A stretch of DNA of 43,129 bases from Oscillospiraceae bacterium (lineage in GTDB: Bacteria; Bacillota; Clostridia; Oscillospirales; Ruminococcaceae): NCBI GenBank assembly GCA_020024475.1, contig JAHHTS010000012.1:1-43129 (forward strand), read 5' to 3'. The position numbers and the translations under genes are program-made. Of the stretch, positions 1 to 8,586 are shown one piece after another. Under the pieces are notes generated by a model. It saw only the letters and a list, made by a program, of their open reading frames with translations. It had not been told where the DNA came from and made no database searches. Position 1 is the first letter of the stretch, and each line of letters opens with the position of its first letter.

Positions 1-69
1 TAATAATGTTATAATATTTAAAATACTTTAATAAATAGATCTAATGAATAATATTTTATGGAGGGACTT

Positions 70-255
70 ATGAAAAAATACGAATATGTAAATTTGAAAA
101 TTTCAAAGTTTATCGGTGCAAAGTCAAAAGAACATATAGAAATTATTGATGCGTACGCAAGTAGGGGATACCGTTATGTTGGCTTTATCCCAACGAATAT
201 TTCTGACTATGGAAAAATTAAAGAAATGGATTTAATTTTCGAAATAGAGTGTTAA
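70..255 (+). CDS. DUF4177 family small protein
   Basis: A 61-aa protein, MKKYEYVNLKIS... ending in FEIEC. The short beta-rich pattern with a central 'IIDAYASRGYRYVGFIPT' segment matches DUF4177, a small cytosolic family common in Firmicutes with no established function. An ATG also occurs at 58, but GGAGGG (60-65) sits properly spaced in front of the ATG at 70, so I take 70 as the start. The hydrolase gene follows 33 nt downstream on the same strand and may be co-transcribed. No signal peptide or membrane segment. Family call from pattern recognition only. Confidence 0.75.
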   Translation: MKKYEYVNLKISKFIGAKSKEHIEIIDAYASRGYRYVGFIPTNISDYGKIKEMDLIFEIEC

Positions 256-288
256 AATATTATTCATAAACTTAGAAAATATAATTAG

Positions 289-1041
289 ATGAGAATAGGT
301 ATGAAAGTAATAGAATTTGGCAAAGAAAATGACCTAACTGTAATTTTACTGCATGGAGGAGGTCTTTCATGGTGGAATTATAAGGATGTGGCTGAAATTT
401 TATCAAACAAATATCATGTTGTAATTCCTTTTTTGAATGGACATGCTTATAGTGAAAGTGATTTCATAACAATTGAAGCTACTGCAATTGAAATTTGTGA
501 ATATATTCAAGATATGTTTGGCGGAAAAGTTTTTGCCATAGGTGGTTTATCACTAGGGGGACAAATTCTTGTCGAAATGCTATCGTCTAATCCAGACATT
601 TGCAAATTTGCAATTATTGAAAGTGCATTAGTTATACCCATGAGATTTACAAATTGGCTAATTAGTCCGATGATTACGATAAGTTACTGGTTAATTAAAA
701 AATCATGGTTTGCAAATTTGCAATTCAAACAGTTACATATTAAATCAGATTTATTCGATTTATATTATAATGATACCTGTAAAATCAAAAAAGAAAATTT
801 GATTGCTTTTTTGAAAAGCAATTCTTCATATCGTCTTAAAAGTTCTATAAGGACAAGTAATGCTAAGGTCGTTATTGCAGTAGGGGAGAAAGAGGGACGT
901 AATATGAAAAAATCAGCTATACTTCTTAATAAAAAGTTGCCCAAAAGTAAATTAATGATATTTCCTGAATATTATCATGGCGATTTAAGTGTCAATCACG
1001 CTGAAAAGTATGTAGAAATATTCGAATTATTAATTAAATGA
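289..1041 (+). CDS. alpha/beta hydrolase
   Basis: A 250-aa cytosolic alpha/beta-hydrolase-fold protein. The oxyanion-loop motif LHGGG lies at residues 21-25, the nucleophile elbow GLSLGG has Ser88, and a C-terminal YYHGD gives the catalytic His at 230. The third member is probably the acidic residue in the 'VGEKEG' segment. Length and motif order fit the general carboxylesterase/peptidase-like family, and the substrate cannot be read from sequence. Start choice is uncertain: ATG 289 and ATG 301 are both possible and neither has a strong Shine-Dalgarno. It follows the DUF4177 gene closely. No terminator is evident immediately after the stop. Confidence 0.8.
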   Translation: MRIGMKVIEFGKENDLTVILLHGGGLSWWNYKDVAEILSNKYHVVIPFLNGHAYSESDFITIEATAIEICEYIQDMFGGKVFAIGGLSLGGQILVEMLSSNPDICKFAIIESALVIPMRFTNWLISPMITISYWLIKKSWFANLQFKQLHIKSDLFDLYYNDTCKIKKENLIAFLKSNSSYRLKSSIRTSNAKVVIAVGEKEGRNMKKSAILLNKKLPKSKLMIFPEYYHGDLSVNHAEKYVEIFELLIK

Positions 1042-1129
1042 TAAATTTAGATTAAAAAGATTAAATACTATTAGAAAAGTGAAATAGCAACGAATTATTT
1101 GATAGAATAAATAAAAATTACAATATTTT

Positions 1130-1261
1130 ATGAAATGTTCTGATGAAATTGATTCAACCAAAAATGAAAATGTTTTATTAGCATTAGATATGATTACAAT
1201 AAAATTAAATATTAATATAATAGATTGTTGTTTCGAATATGTAAAAAATATAAAAACCTAA
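1130..1261 (+). CDS. possible 43-aa ORF, unknown
   Basis: A short frame (MKCSDEIDST... ending YVKNIKT) in the otherwise empty stretch between the hydrolase and the reductase. It has no clear ribosome binding site and no recognised family. The composition is protein-like but rich in Asn/Ile, as expected of AT-rich noncoding DNA. It could be the remains of a larger gene. Confidence 0.2.
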   Translation: MKCSDEIDSTKNENVLLALDMITIKLNINIIDCCFEYVKNIKT

Positions 1262-1326
1262 TTTAATTATAACGATATTAGGTTTAATGATGATTACTAG
1301 GATAGAAAGACCAGATGACAAAGAAC

Positions 1327-1370
1327 TAACAGTTATAAGTTACTGAAATTGCAACGACTTATAACTGTTA
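1327..1370. repeat. 14-bp inverted repeat (hairpin)
   Basis: Perfect arms TAACAGTTATAAGT (1327-1340) and its complement (1357-1370) around a 16-nt loop. No T-run follows on either strand, so it is not a canonical terminator. It lies just beyond the reductase terminator. It may be a processing hairpin or a relic of a mobile end. Confidence 0.6.
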
Positions 1371-1396
1371 AAATATTTCACTATAAATATATAAAA

Positions 1397-1428
1397 ACCC
1401 CCTTAGAGTTTTAATACTCTAAGGGGGT
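1397..1428 (-). terminator. Rho-independent terminator of the flavin reductase gene
   Basis: A perfect 13-bp stem (1397-1409 with 1416-1428, containing CCCCCTTAGAG) and a 6-nt loop. On the minus strand it is followed by a T-rich tract (complement of the A-run at 1393-1397). It begins 16 nt after the reductase stop codon. Confidence 0.93.
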
Positions 1429-1443
1429 AATAAATAATTTGAA

Positions 1444-3210
1444 TTATTTAGCTGCTGCAGCGTTTTCACCTGCTATGCGACCAAATATTACGATATCTGC
1501 AATAGCATCCGAGCCAAGGCGGTTTGTGCCATGGATGTCGCCGGTAACTTCACCAGCAGCATACAAGCCATTGATAATATGATTTTCTTTATCAAGAACT
1601 TGTGCTTTTTCATTTATTTTTAAACCACCCATTGTGTGATGGATAGCTGGTTTTGATTTCATAATATAGCATGGGCCTTCTTCGAAAGCAATGAGATCAC
1701 CACGTTTATTAAATTCAAGGTCTTTGCCTGTTTCGCAGTAATTGTTGTAGCGATCAATTGTCTTTTGAAGTTCTTCAGAATTAATGCCAAAATGTTCAGC
1801 AGCTTCTTTAACAGAATTAGCTTTTACAAGTATACCACGTTCAATAAGGTTTTCATATTCTGTTTTATGAGATTCTGCAACACCTGCAGCCTTCATGCTT
1901 GCTTCATCAAAGTACATGTAAGATACGCCACCTGTTTGTTCAGTTGTAGCAAAAGAAATGACATCACGGCGTTCAAGTTCTTCAACGAAACGCTTGCCTT
2001 CAAGATTTACAAGAATAGCACGGCCTTCAAGACGAACATCACCAACATAAAGAAGTGTACCAGTTTCAGGATCACATGTTGGATATGTTTGAATATACTG
2101 CATATCGACTGTCTGAGCACCAATAGCTTCTGCCATTATTATTCCGTCGCCAGTGCTACCAACAGAGTTTGTAGAAAGAATTTTTTCATTCATTTTAGGG
2201 TTGTTTGCAACTCTCATCTCAAGATTAGAGCCAAAACCACCTGTTGCAAGAATTACACCGTTTTTTGCGTTGAAAGTTATTTCTTTGTTGTTATTTTTAG
2301 CTTTAACAGCTACTACTTTATTGTTTTCTACTACAAGTTCTGTAGCTGGAGTATTTGTGTAAGTTTCAACACCAAGACTTTCCGCTTTTGCAGCAAGTTT
2401 TTCTATCAGTTCAACACCAGATGCGTTAAGTGGAACTAAAGAACGCTTTACTGAGTGACCTCCGAAAAATAGCATATAGTCTTCAAATTTAACATTTACA
2501 TCATCCCTAAGCCATTCAGCAGCGTCAAGAGCATTTTCAGCAATAATGCGAACGAGTTTAGGATCATTTTCATTATCGCCACCTTTAAGAATATCTTTGT
2601 AGAATGTATCTACATCATCTTTAATGCCTTCTTTTTCCTGCAACCAGTTACCAGGAGCAGCCATTTCTCCGCCAGAGATTAAAGTGTTACCACCAATGTT
2701 GTTCATTTTTTCTATAACGATAACTTTTGCGCCATTTTCAGCAGCGGAAATAGCAGCACTCAAGCCAGCACCACCAGCACCAACAATAACAACATCAGCA
2801 TCATAACTATCTTTCATTTCGTTTTTAACTTCTGTCTCATTTTTTGATACTAGGTCTGTAAGTTTTGCGCCAGTTTTTGAATAAGCGTCTTTCACGGCTT
2901 CAATAAACCCATTTGATGAGAGTGTTGCACCAGAGATAATATCAATTTCAATCTGGTTTGTGTCAATCATTGTTTGTCTTAACTGTGTCATTGCATCAGA
3001 AAAGCCAGGAGTTTCGTTGTTTTCGCCTATTACAATATCAGAAATTTGAGAATCTTTCATGGTAAGTTCAACAACAATTTTGCCACCTTTACCAGAGCCT
3101 TCACCAGTGTATGTACCATCTTTAATTACAGAATCATTAGATAAGCTTGAACAAGCTACCATTGAAACTGTCAATACAGCACTCATAAGTATAGATAAGA
3201 GTTTTTTCAT
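1444..3210 (-). CDS. lipoprotein flavocytochrome-c/fumarate-reductase-like flavin reductase
   Basis: A 588-aa extracytoplasmic flavoenzyme. Residues 1-20 form a lipoprotein signal (MKKLLSILMS... VACSS) with lipid-modified Cys20. Residues about 30-115 are an FMN-binding domain with the flavinylation motif D-x-x-SGAT (Ser93-Thr96), where ApbE-type transferases attach FMN to the Thr. From about 138 onward is an FAD-dependent oxidoreductase/fumarate-reductase domain with the dinucleotide fold VGAGGAGL (143-150). The H524/H525 and T562-N-R564 segments (HHTMGG, GTNRLGSDA) fit the catalytic His and Arg of fumarate/urocanate reductases. This architecture is typical of Gram-positive reductases fed by flavin-based extracellular electron transfer. 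The acceptor (fumarate, urocanate, other enoates) is not determined. Start supported by a GAAAGGAT site upstream. It is divergent from a two-component system that probably senses the substrate. Confidence 0.9.
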   Translation of the reverse strand: MKKLLSILMSAVLTVSMVACSSLSNDSVIKDGTYTGEGSGKGGKIVVELTMKDSQISDIVIGENNETPGFSDAMTQLRQTMIDTNQIEIDIISGATLSSNGFIEAVKDAYSKTGAKLTDLVSKNETEVKNEMKDSYDADVVIVGAGGAGLSAAISAAENGAKVIVIEKMNNIGGNTLISGGEMAAPGNWLQEKEGIKDDVDTFYKDILKGGDNENDPKLVRIIAENALDAAEWLRDDVNVKFEDYMLFFGGHSVKRSLVPLNASGVELIEKLAAKAESLGVETYTNTPATELVVENNKVVAVKAKNNNKEITFNAKNGVILATGGFGSNLEMRVANNPKMNEKILSTNSVGSTGDGIIMAEAIGAQTVDMQYIQTYPTCDPETGTLLYVGDVRLEGRAILVNLEGKRFVEELERRDVISFATTEQTGGVSYMYFDEASMKAAGVAESHKTEYENLIERGILVKANSVKEAAEHFGINSEELQKTIDRYNNYCETGKDLEFNKRGDLIAFEEGPCYIMKSKPAIHHTMGGLKINEKAQVLDKENHIINGLYAAGEVTGDIHGTNRLGSDAIADIVIFGRIAGENAAAAK

Positions 3211-3329
3211 GATTTTTATCCTTTCGATAATTGGTATTTATTTATCAATTACATTTTAGTATAATATATTGAAAAAGTATTTGTATTAAATTTCTAATAT
3301 TTGCACTTTCACGAACAATGGAGGAAAAA
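3211..3329. promoter_or_regulatory. divergent promoter region between reductase and sensor kinase
   Basis: This 119-bp AT-rich spacer separates the two divergent transcripts. On the plus strand TTGAAA (3269-3274), an 18-bp spacer and TCTAAT (3293-3298) are a plausible promoter for the kinase gene. On the minus strand a TATACT/TATTAT-type -10 lies within 3258-3268, but I see no good -35. The response-regulator binding site is presumably here; I could not identify a repeat that marks it. Confidence 0.35.
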
Positions 3330-5030
3330 ATGAAACTGCGAACTAAAATTTTATGTGTATTTACACTTTTGTTTACAGTTGTTTTTATGAATTTGATGGT
3401 GGCGACAACATCAACGGTAAAAAGAGTACATAAAGATACTATAAATTCTTTCTCAACCCAAACTTTTGAATTTAAGTCGGAAGAAATAGGAAATTGGCTC
3501 AAAAGCCGTATATCTGAAGTTCAGCTTATAGCACTTTATGTAAAATATAATAATTACGATATAAAGAAAACATTACCATATATAACACAATTAAATAGAG
3601 AAATAGGAGATAAATTTGGTAGTGACAACACAACATTTGCAATAGGGTATAATGATGGTATAGGATGGGTAACAGATAATTTATCTATAGATATATCGGA
3701 AAGGCAGTATTTTAAAGATGGATTGTCTTCGGATTATGAGTATCTTTTTAGCGAGCCAGTAAAATCAAGAGCAGACGAAACATATATAACATTGCTTCAT
3801 TATATTTTGCGAGATGACAGCAACCAAGTATATGGTTTTTTAAATGCTGCTATTTCACTGGAAAAGCTTGATGAGTTTGTAAATCAAATTGATTTTTATG
3901 AAGGCAAAAGCTGGATAATGGATGATAAAGGAACTTTATATACACATTGTGAAATAGAAAATGATATAATAGATAACCTAACTAAAGAAATACAAATTTC
4001 CAAAGATACACGACAGATAACTCATGGAGAAAAAACAATATTTTATACCAATATACCATGTACTAAAAACTGGTATTTATGCACAGCTATAAATACTAAT
4101 TTTATGTATAGTGAAACTACAAATTTAGCAAAAAAATTACTAGAGATATTTGCTATTGCTATAATATTGCTTATATTATTTAGTAGAAAATTTTCTAAGA
4201 CTGTAACTAAACCTATAGAACAATTAACGGCTTCTATGGAGAAGTTTGAAAAAGGTGATTTAGATGCAATAGTAGAGTTAAAAGCGAATGACGAAATTGG
4301 AATTTTAGTAAAAAGTTACAATAGTATGATTACACAGATAAAACAGCTGATGGAGCAAATTGTAATAAACGAAAAAGAGAAAAGAAGATCAGAACTACGA
4401 ATCCTTCAAGCTCAAATAAATCCACATTTTTTATATAATACATTAGATACACTTCAGTGGAAAGCTTATGAGAGTGGTAAAGATGATATGGTACTGATAA
4501 TACAATCATTGTCATCATTTTTTAGAATTTCATTAAGCAAAGGAAAAGAACTTATTCCATTATCTAAAGAAATTGAACATATTAAAAGCTATTTAATTAT
4601 TCAAAAAACAAGGTTTGAAGATATGTTGTATTATAATTTTGATATAGAAGCAGATACATCTTTATATGTTCCTAAATTGATTCTGCAACCTTTGGTAGAA
4701 AATGCAATTCAGCATGGAACAAATCAAAAACTAACACCAGGATATATAAATATAAAGATAAGACAGAATGAAGATAGTTTGCTAATAGATATATCTGATG
4801 ATGGTGTTGGTATAGATGAATCAAAATTATCTGAAATAAGAAGTGAAATGGCAACATTAAATCCAAAAGATTGCTATGGATTAATAAATGTTTGTAAACG
4901 AATAAAACTTGAATATGGGGATAAAGCTGATATGCACATTGAGTCCGTAAAAGGAGAAGGTACTTGCGTTAAAATTAAATTACCATTAATAGAGGGGGAA
5001 AATAATGAACCGTTTGATAATATGCGATGA
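3330..5030 (+). CDS. YesM-type sensor histidine kinase
   Basis: A 566-aa membrane sensor kinase. TM1 lies at about residues 7-27 and is followed by a roughly 240-residue extracellular sensing region (dCache-like from its layout). TM2 (the 'IFAIAIILLILF' segment) is followed by a HAMP linker (KPIEQLT... EIGILVKSYNSM), then the His_kinase domain with phospho-acceptor His366 in AQINPHFLYNTLD. An HATPase domain follows (NAIQHG, DDGVGID). This is the LytS/YesM class, which usually pairs with AraC-type regulators. An ATG at 3318 overlaps the GGAGG site (3320-3324), so the ATG at 3330 is the start. The gene overlaps the following regulator by 26 nt and is divergent from the extracellular reductase. 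I infer that it senses the reductase substrate or a related carboxylate. Confidence 0.9.
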   Translation: MKLRTKILCVFTLLFTVVFMNLMVATTSTVKRVHKDTINSFSTQTFEFKSEEIGNWLKSRISEVQLIALYVKYNNYDIKKTLPYITQLNREIGDKFGSDNTTFAIGYNDGIGWVTDNLSIDISERQYFKDGLSSDYEYLFSEPVKSRADETYITLLHYILRDDSNQVYGFLNAAISLEKLDEFVNQIDFYEGKSWIMDDKGTLYTHCEIENDIIDNLTKEIQISKDTRQITHGEKTIFYTNIPCTKNWYLCTAINTNFMYSETTNLAKKLLEIFAIAIILLILFSRKFSKTVTKPIEQLTASMEKFEKGDLDAIVELKANDEIGILVKSYNSMITQIKQLMEQIVINEKEKRRSELRILQAQINPHFLYNTLDTLQWKAYESGKDDMVLIIQSLSSFFRISLSKGKELIPLSKEIEHIKSYLIIQKTRFEDMLYYNFDIEADTSLYVPKLILQPLVENAIQHGTNQKLTPGYINIKIRQNEDSLLIDISDDGVGIDESKLSEIRSEMATLNPKDCYGLINVCKRIKLEYGDKADMHIESVKGEGTCVKIKLPLIEGENNEPFDNMR

Positions 5031-5748
5031 TGAAGCAATTTTGAGAAATGGTTTAAAATCTTTGATAGAAAAGAGCAATTTGCCAGTAGAAATTGTGGCT
5101 TTAGCATCGAATGGAAATGAGGCTTTGGAGACTATACAAAAATATAAACCACATATTGTATTGATGGATATAAATATGCCAGGAATATCTGGCCTATCTG
5201 TGATTGAACAATGCAGTAAAAGTGGAATAAATCCAATTTTTATAATAATTTCGGGACATGATGAGTTTGAATATGCACAAAAGGCATGTAGATTGAATGT
5301 TATGGATTATTTATTGAAGCCAATAAATAAAATGCAACTTATATCTTTAATAGAAGAAGCAATTGAAAAGATTAAACAAAAGCAACTAACTCAACATATA
5401 CTTGTTAGAGAGCCAAAAACAATATCACAGCAAATTCTAAAATATGTGCAAGAAAATTTTTCTGATCCCGATATTTCGCTCAATAAATTATCAAGTGTTT
5501 TTAATTTATCTGAATCTTATATTACTAGAATAATAAAAAATGAAACAAATAATTATTTTTCTAATATATTGATAAACTTGAGAATAGAGAAATCTATTGA
5601 GTATCTAATTCATCATCCAGATATGAAGTTGGTAGAAATTTCTGAAAAATGTGGATTTTCGAGCCAGCATTATTTTTCTCGAATTTTTAAGGAAAAAACA
5701 GGTTTTCCACCTATAGATTATAGAAAAAATATGTTGAATAAAAAATAA
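5005..5748 (+). CDS. YesN-type response regulator with AraC DNA-binding domain
   Basis: A 247-aa regulator. The receiver domain (residues 1-120) has the acidic pair D8-D9, phospho-acceptor Asp55 in VLMDINMPG, and the conserved Lys in 'YLLKPI'. The C-terminal ~100 residues are two AraC-type helix-turn-helices (LSSVFNLSESYITRIIK and the signature VEISEKCGFSSQHYFSRIFKEKTG, here in part). A GGGGG site precedes the ATG, which lies inside the kinase gene, showing translational coupling. It is the cognate partner of that kinase, and the likely target is the divergent reductase gene. Confidence 0.92.
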   Translation: MNRLIICDDEAILRNGLKSLIEKSNLPVEIVALASNGNEALETIQKYKPHIVLMDINMPGISGLSVIEQCSKSGINPIFIIISGHDEFEYAQKACRLNVMDYLLKPINKMQLISLIEEAIEKIKQKQLTQHILVREPKTISQQILKYVQENFSDPDISLNKLSSVFNLSESYITRIIKNETNNYFSNILINLRIEKSIEYLIHHPDMKLVEISEKCGFSSQHYFSRIFKEKTGFPPIDYRKNMLNKK

Positions 5749-5900
5749 CTCGGTATAGTGTTTGATTGGTTAATATACACATAACTAGTGACATACTTTC
5801 ACCGTCTATGCTGCACATAAAGGAGGAGGTTCTCTTTCAAGCAGTCCAACGACTACAGCATAAGGGAGCTAATTCCGTGCGCTACATGTTTTTATATTTT

Positions 5901-5927
5901 GGCTATGCGTTTACAAGACGCATAGCC
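5901..5927. repeat. hairpin at tnpB 3' end (omega-RNA/right-end candidate)
   Basis: Perfect 10-bp arms GGCTATGCGT and ACGCATAGCC around a 7-nt loop, overlapping the tnpB stop codon. Structured right ends of IS605-family elements encode the guide RNA of TnpB, and the stretch to about 5790 could be its remains. No strong T-run follows on either strand. Confidence 0.5.
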
Positions 5928-6476
5928 TAATTTCTGATGTTTATTGCAACGTTTACATTCCTACCGTGATGAGTTCCACATTTAGGACAATCACATGCCC
6001 GTATAGATAGATTTTTCATTTTGGGATTCTTGTAACTACAACAGCCACAGGTCTGACTGCTTGCAAAGAATTTGTCTACTTTAACAAGCTGTTTGCCAAC
6101 TTCAGCAAGCTTGTATTCAAGAAAGTCTGTAAACATACTTCAACCATTATCTGAAACCGACTTGCCAAAATGTAGGCTTTGTGACATTGCTTTTATATCG
6201 AGATTTTCAATACAAACACAATCATAAGCATTGGTTATCTGTTTTGATTGCTTGTGTAAGAAATCTTTGCGCTGATTAGCAATTTTTTGATGAAGTTTTG
6301 CAACTTTAATACGCTGTTTACCACGATTTTTAGAACCTTTTTGCATAAGAGAAAAATTTATTTGTTCACGTTTAAGACCTTTTTCGGCTTGTCTGTAGTA
6401 TCTTGGATAACAAGATTCATTTCTATTGATGTCTTTGTATAGCTCGTGTATAGAAAAGTAAAGCCCTAAGAAAGTT
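5927..6476 (-). pseudogene. tnpB: degenerate TnpB (RuvC-like nuclease) of IS605 family
   Basis: Reading the minus strand, the frame runs from about 6476 (PKTFLGLYFSIHELY...) through a middle part containing CIENLDIK (RuvC-II). It then meets a TGA at 6140-6142 and continues in the same frame (MFTDFLEYKLAE...) through the zinc-ribbon Cys pairs (TCGCC, CPKC) to HHGRNVNVAINI. Families with this segment normally read Trp after 'SDxG', so TGG to TGA is the simplest change. The RuvC-III motif normally reads HDRDxNAA. Here it is HGRNVNVA, so the catalytic Asp is lost as well. The N-terminal third is missing or unreadable. Inactive relic. Confidence 0.85.
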
Positions 6477-6673
6477 TTTGGTTCTATCTATTGAACTTAA
6501 TTTTCGTACTCAAACAGAATACTTGCATAATACTTTACACTTGTGGTCTAACTTATCGTTATGACTTTCAATAGTGAAGGATGCAATTCATCTCCCACTT
6601 TAAAAGTGTGAGACGTCTTGCTGGAAAGGGTTAAAGCTGGTATTGAAAAAGTAACACATACAAAAATAAAAAA

Positions 6674-6700
6674 GAGCATTCATTTTAATAGTGAATGTTC
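6674..6700 (-). terminator. hairpin terminator, possibly bidirectional
   Basis: A 9-bp stem GAGCATTCA / TGAATGTTC (one G-U pair). On the minus strand it is followed by a long T-run (complement of the A-run at 6662-6673), and on the plus strand by TTATATTTTT. It isolates the following gene from the IS relic. No intact minus-strand gene upstream is assigned to it. Confidence 0.6.
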
Positions 6701-6866
6701 TTATATTTTTATGTATAGCTTTTGTTAAAATAAATTCATAAATATGCTCAAGAAAATTATATATGTAAAACTATTTAACATAGAAAACATCTATAAAATA
6801 TCTAATATAAAGTATAACATAAAATAAAAACGTCAATACTATATAAAAAATTATAGGGGGATATTT

Positions 6867-7712
6867 ATGGGGTCAGTTTTTGGTGGTTGGTATTATCGAA
6901 TTCAGTCAGATACTGATACTTTAGCTATAATTCCTGCGTATCATAAAAATGAAAATAATCAATTTTGTTCTATACAGATGATTACAAAGGAAAATTCTTG
7001 GTATGTTTCATTTCCATACGAGTATCTACGACAAAATGATTTTAATATGAAAATTGGGCTAAATTATTTTAGCGAAGATGGAATTACTCTAAATTTAGAA
7101 TCGAAAAATATTAAAGCTTTTGGAAAACTTAAATTTGGACCGTTTACACATATTAAATATGATATAATGGGACCATTTCATTATATTCCATATATGGAAT
7201 GTTATCATAACATAAGAAGTATGAAACATTCTGTTAATGGTAGTATTAAGATAAATCAGAAAGTATATAATTTTCGAGATGCTATTGGGTACATTGAAGG
7301 GGATCGTGGTAGGTCGTTTCCAAAACATTATGCATGGACACAATGTTCCTTTCCTAATGGTTCACTTGTGCTATCTGTGGCAGATATACCGTTTGTTTTA
7401 TTAAATTTTACAGGTACAATTGCTATTGTAATGTGGCATGGCAGAGAATATAGATTTGCTACTTATTTAGGTGCTAAAGTTATGCATATTAAATCAGGTG
7501 AAGTTACAATTCAGCAAGGAAGATGGAGGCTGTCAGCTAAATTATTAGAACAATTAGGTAGACCACTGTTGGCACCAGTTGATGGGGATATGGTTCGTAC
7601 TATTCATGAGCATGTAATTTGTAAAGCGTACTATCATTTTCAAGTAAATGGTAAAACTATATTTGATTTTACAACCGATAAAGCTGCATTCGAATATGAA
7701 TATCCTTTTTAA
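6867..7712 (+). CDS. tocopherol cyclase-like (lipocalin-fold) protein
   Basis: A 281-aa protein recognised by the family signature around residues 140-160 (IGYIEGDRGRSFPKHYAW), the hallmark of the bacterial branch of the tocopherol cyclase family, plus N-terminal 'FGGWYYRIQS'. In plants the family cyclises prenylquinones. In non-photosynthetic Firmicutes the substrate is unknown and no tocopherol pathway is visible here. It probably binds a hydrophobic ligand, and no signal peptide is evident. An AGGGGGA site precedes the ATG. It stands alone between two IS605 relics and survives intact in a decayed neighbourhood. Confidence 0.85.
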   Translation: MGSVFGGWYYRIQSDTDTLAIIPAYHKNENNQFCSIQMITKENSWYVSFPYEYLRQNDFNMKIGLNYFSEDGITLNLESKNIKAFGKLKFGPFTHIKYDIMGPFHYIPYMECYHNIRSMKHSVNGSIKINQKVYNFRDAIGYIEGDRGRSFPKHYAWTQCSFPNGSLVLSVADIPFVLLNFTGTIAIVMWHGREYRFATYLGAKVMHIKSGEVTIQQGRWRLSAKLLEQLGRPLLAPVDGDMVRTIHEHVICKAYYHFQVNGKTIFDFTTDKAAFEYEYPF

Positions 7713-7979
7713 GCAAATAATTTATTAAACAATAAAACAGATGTGCAATCCCCTTCCTCTATTCAGTAGGGAGGGGCTAACACTGTCATATGACAATAAA
7801 TTGTAGTGTGGTATAAATCAGTCGCAGTTATAGAAAGGCTTATTTTATCGTGGATTTAGATACAAATAATCATACAGTATTTATGTTGCATTATCACTTA
7901 ATTACATGCATTAAATATTCGCAATAAGATAATAAATTATGATATTTATAATGACTAAGAGACATATTTGAGTATATAT

Positions 7980-8261
7980 GCCTTAAATACAATATAATTC
8001 TCGAAGAATGAAATCACGATATATACTATGTACATATATTGTTTAGTGAACAACCTAATACCGAAATTAGTAAATTTATAAATACATATAAATCTGCCAG
8101 TAGTAGACTTATCAAAAAAAGAGTTTCATCATATTCGTAAGTCATTATGGAAGGAAATGTTTTGGTCAAAAAGTTATTGCTTATTAGCTACCGGTGGAGT
8201 AATTGTCGATATTATCAAACGATACATACAATCACAAGGAGAAAATTCTGCTGGAGAATAA
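7980..8261 (+). pseudogene. tnpA: degenerate TnpA (Y1 transposase, IS200/IS605)
   Basis: The readable part gives NHDIYYVHILFSEQPNTEI... and, after a one-base shift at the A7 run (8114-8120), KEFHHIRKSLWKEMFWSKSY then LLATGGVIVDIIKRYIQSQG. These are the His-containing active-site strand (VHILFS, normally HxH) and the C-terminal helix of Y1 transposases. The first catalytic His appears changed (YVH instead of HVH), and the upstream part contains stops. The tyrosine helix is partly recognisable (KRYIQSQG). Confidence 0.75.
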
Positions 8262-8273
8262 AACTTATTATAT

Positions 8274-8586
8274 ATGCAATATATCACAACTGAATACAAG
8301 ATGAAAAATTACAAAAGACCTTTGGGTGTTCTCATTTTGTATATAATAAAATGCTTACAGTATAATATGTTAGAGTATAAACTAAAAGACCGTGGCGGCT
8401 ATCTTGTCAAAATAGATAAGTGGTATAGATCAAGTCAAATTTGGCATTGTTGTGGGGGCAGTACATAAAAAAATAAAGAATCTAAAATTCCGCACTTTTA
8501 AATGTGTCTGTGGTTACATTATAGACAGAGATTATAATGCATCACTTAATAGCAAATTTGCGTGGTTAATACAATTAGCTTATTAA
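8274..8586 (+). pseudogene. tnpB: degenerate TnpB C-terminus
   Basis: The segment LEYKLKDRGGYLVKIDKWYR, then SSQIWHCCG, then after a one-base frameshift near 8450 AVHKKIKNLKFRTFKCVCG and YIIDRDYNASLN matches the TnpB zinc ribbon and RuvC-III motif (DRDxNAS, catalytic Asp kept). The N-terminal two thirds are absent. It is unlike the other tnpB relic at 5.9-6.5 kb in detail, so the two are separate elements. Confidence 0.8.

Larger units (their letters stand above)
5790..6625 (-). mobile_element. IS200/IS605-family relic, tnpB-only (IS1341-type)
   Basis: This minus-strand relic is bounded by a subterminal hairpin at 6592-6612 (CTCCCACTT / AAGTGTGAG, one mismatch), which is of the kind found at IS605 left ends. 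A right-end or omega-RNA-like region lies at about 5790-5927 and reads GGTGAAAGTATGTCAC at its outer edge on the minus strand. The only coding content is a broken tnpB; no tnpA is seen. The hairpin at 5901-5927 (10-bp stem GGCTATGCGT) overlaps the tnpB stop codon. Boundaries are approximate. Confidence 0.65.

Noticed and set aside
1765..2439. 224-codon open frame opposite the flavin reductase
   Set aside because: It is the antisense shadow of a strongly supported gene and has Cys/Phe-rich low-likelihood composition.
5820..5835. AAAGGAGGAGG as a ribosome binding site
   Set aside because: No start codon with an open frame follows at suitable spacing. It lies inside the IS605 right-end region and is likely part of its structure.
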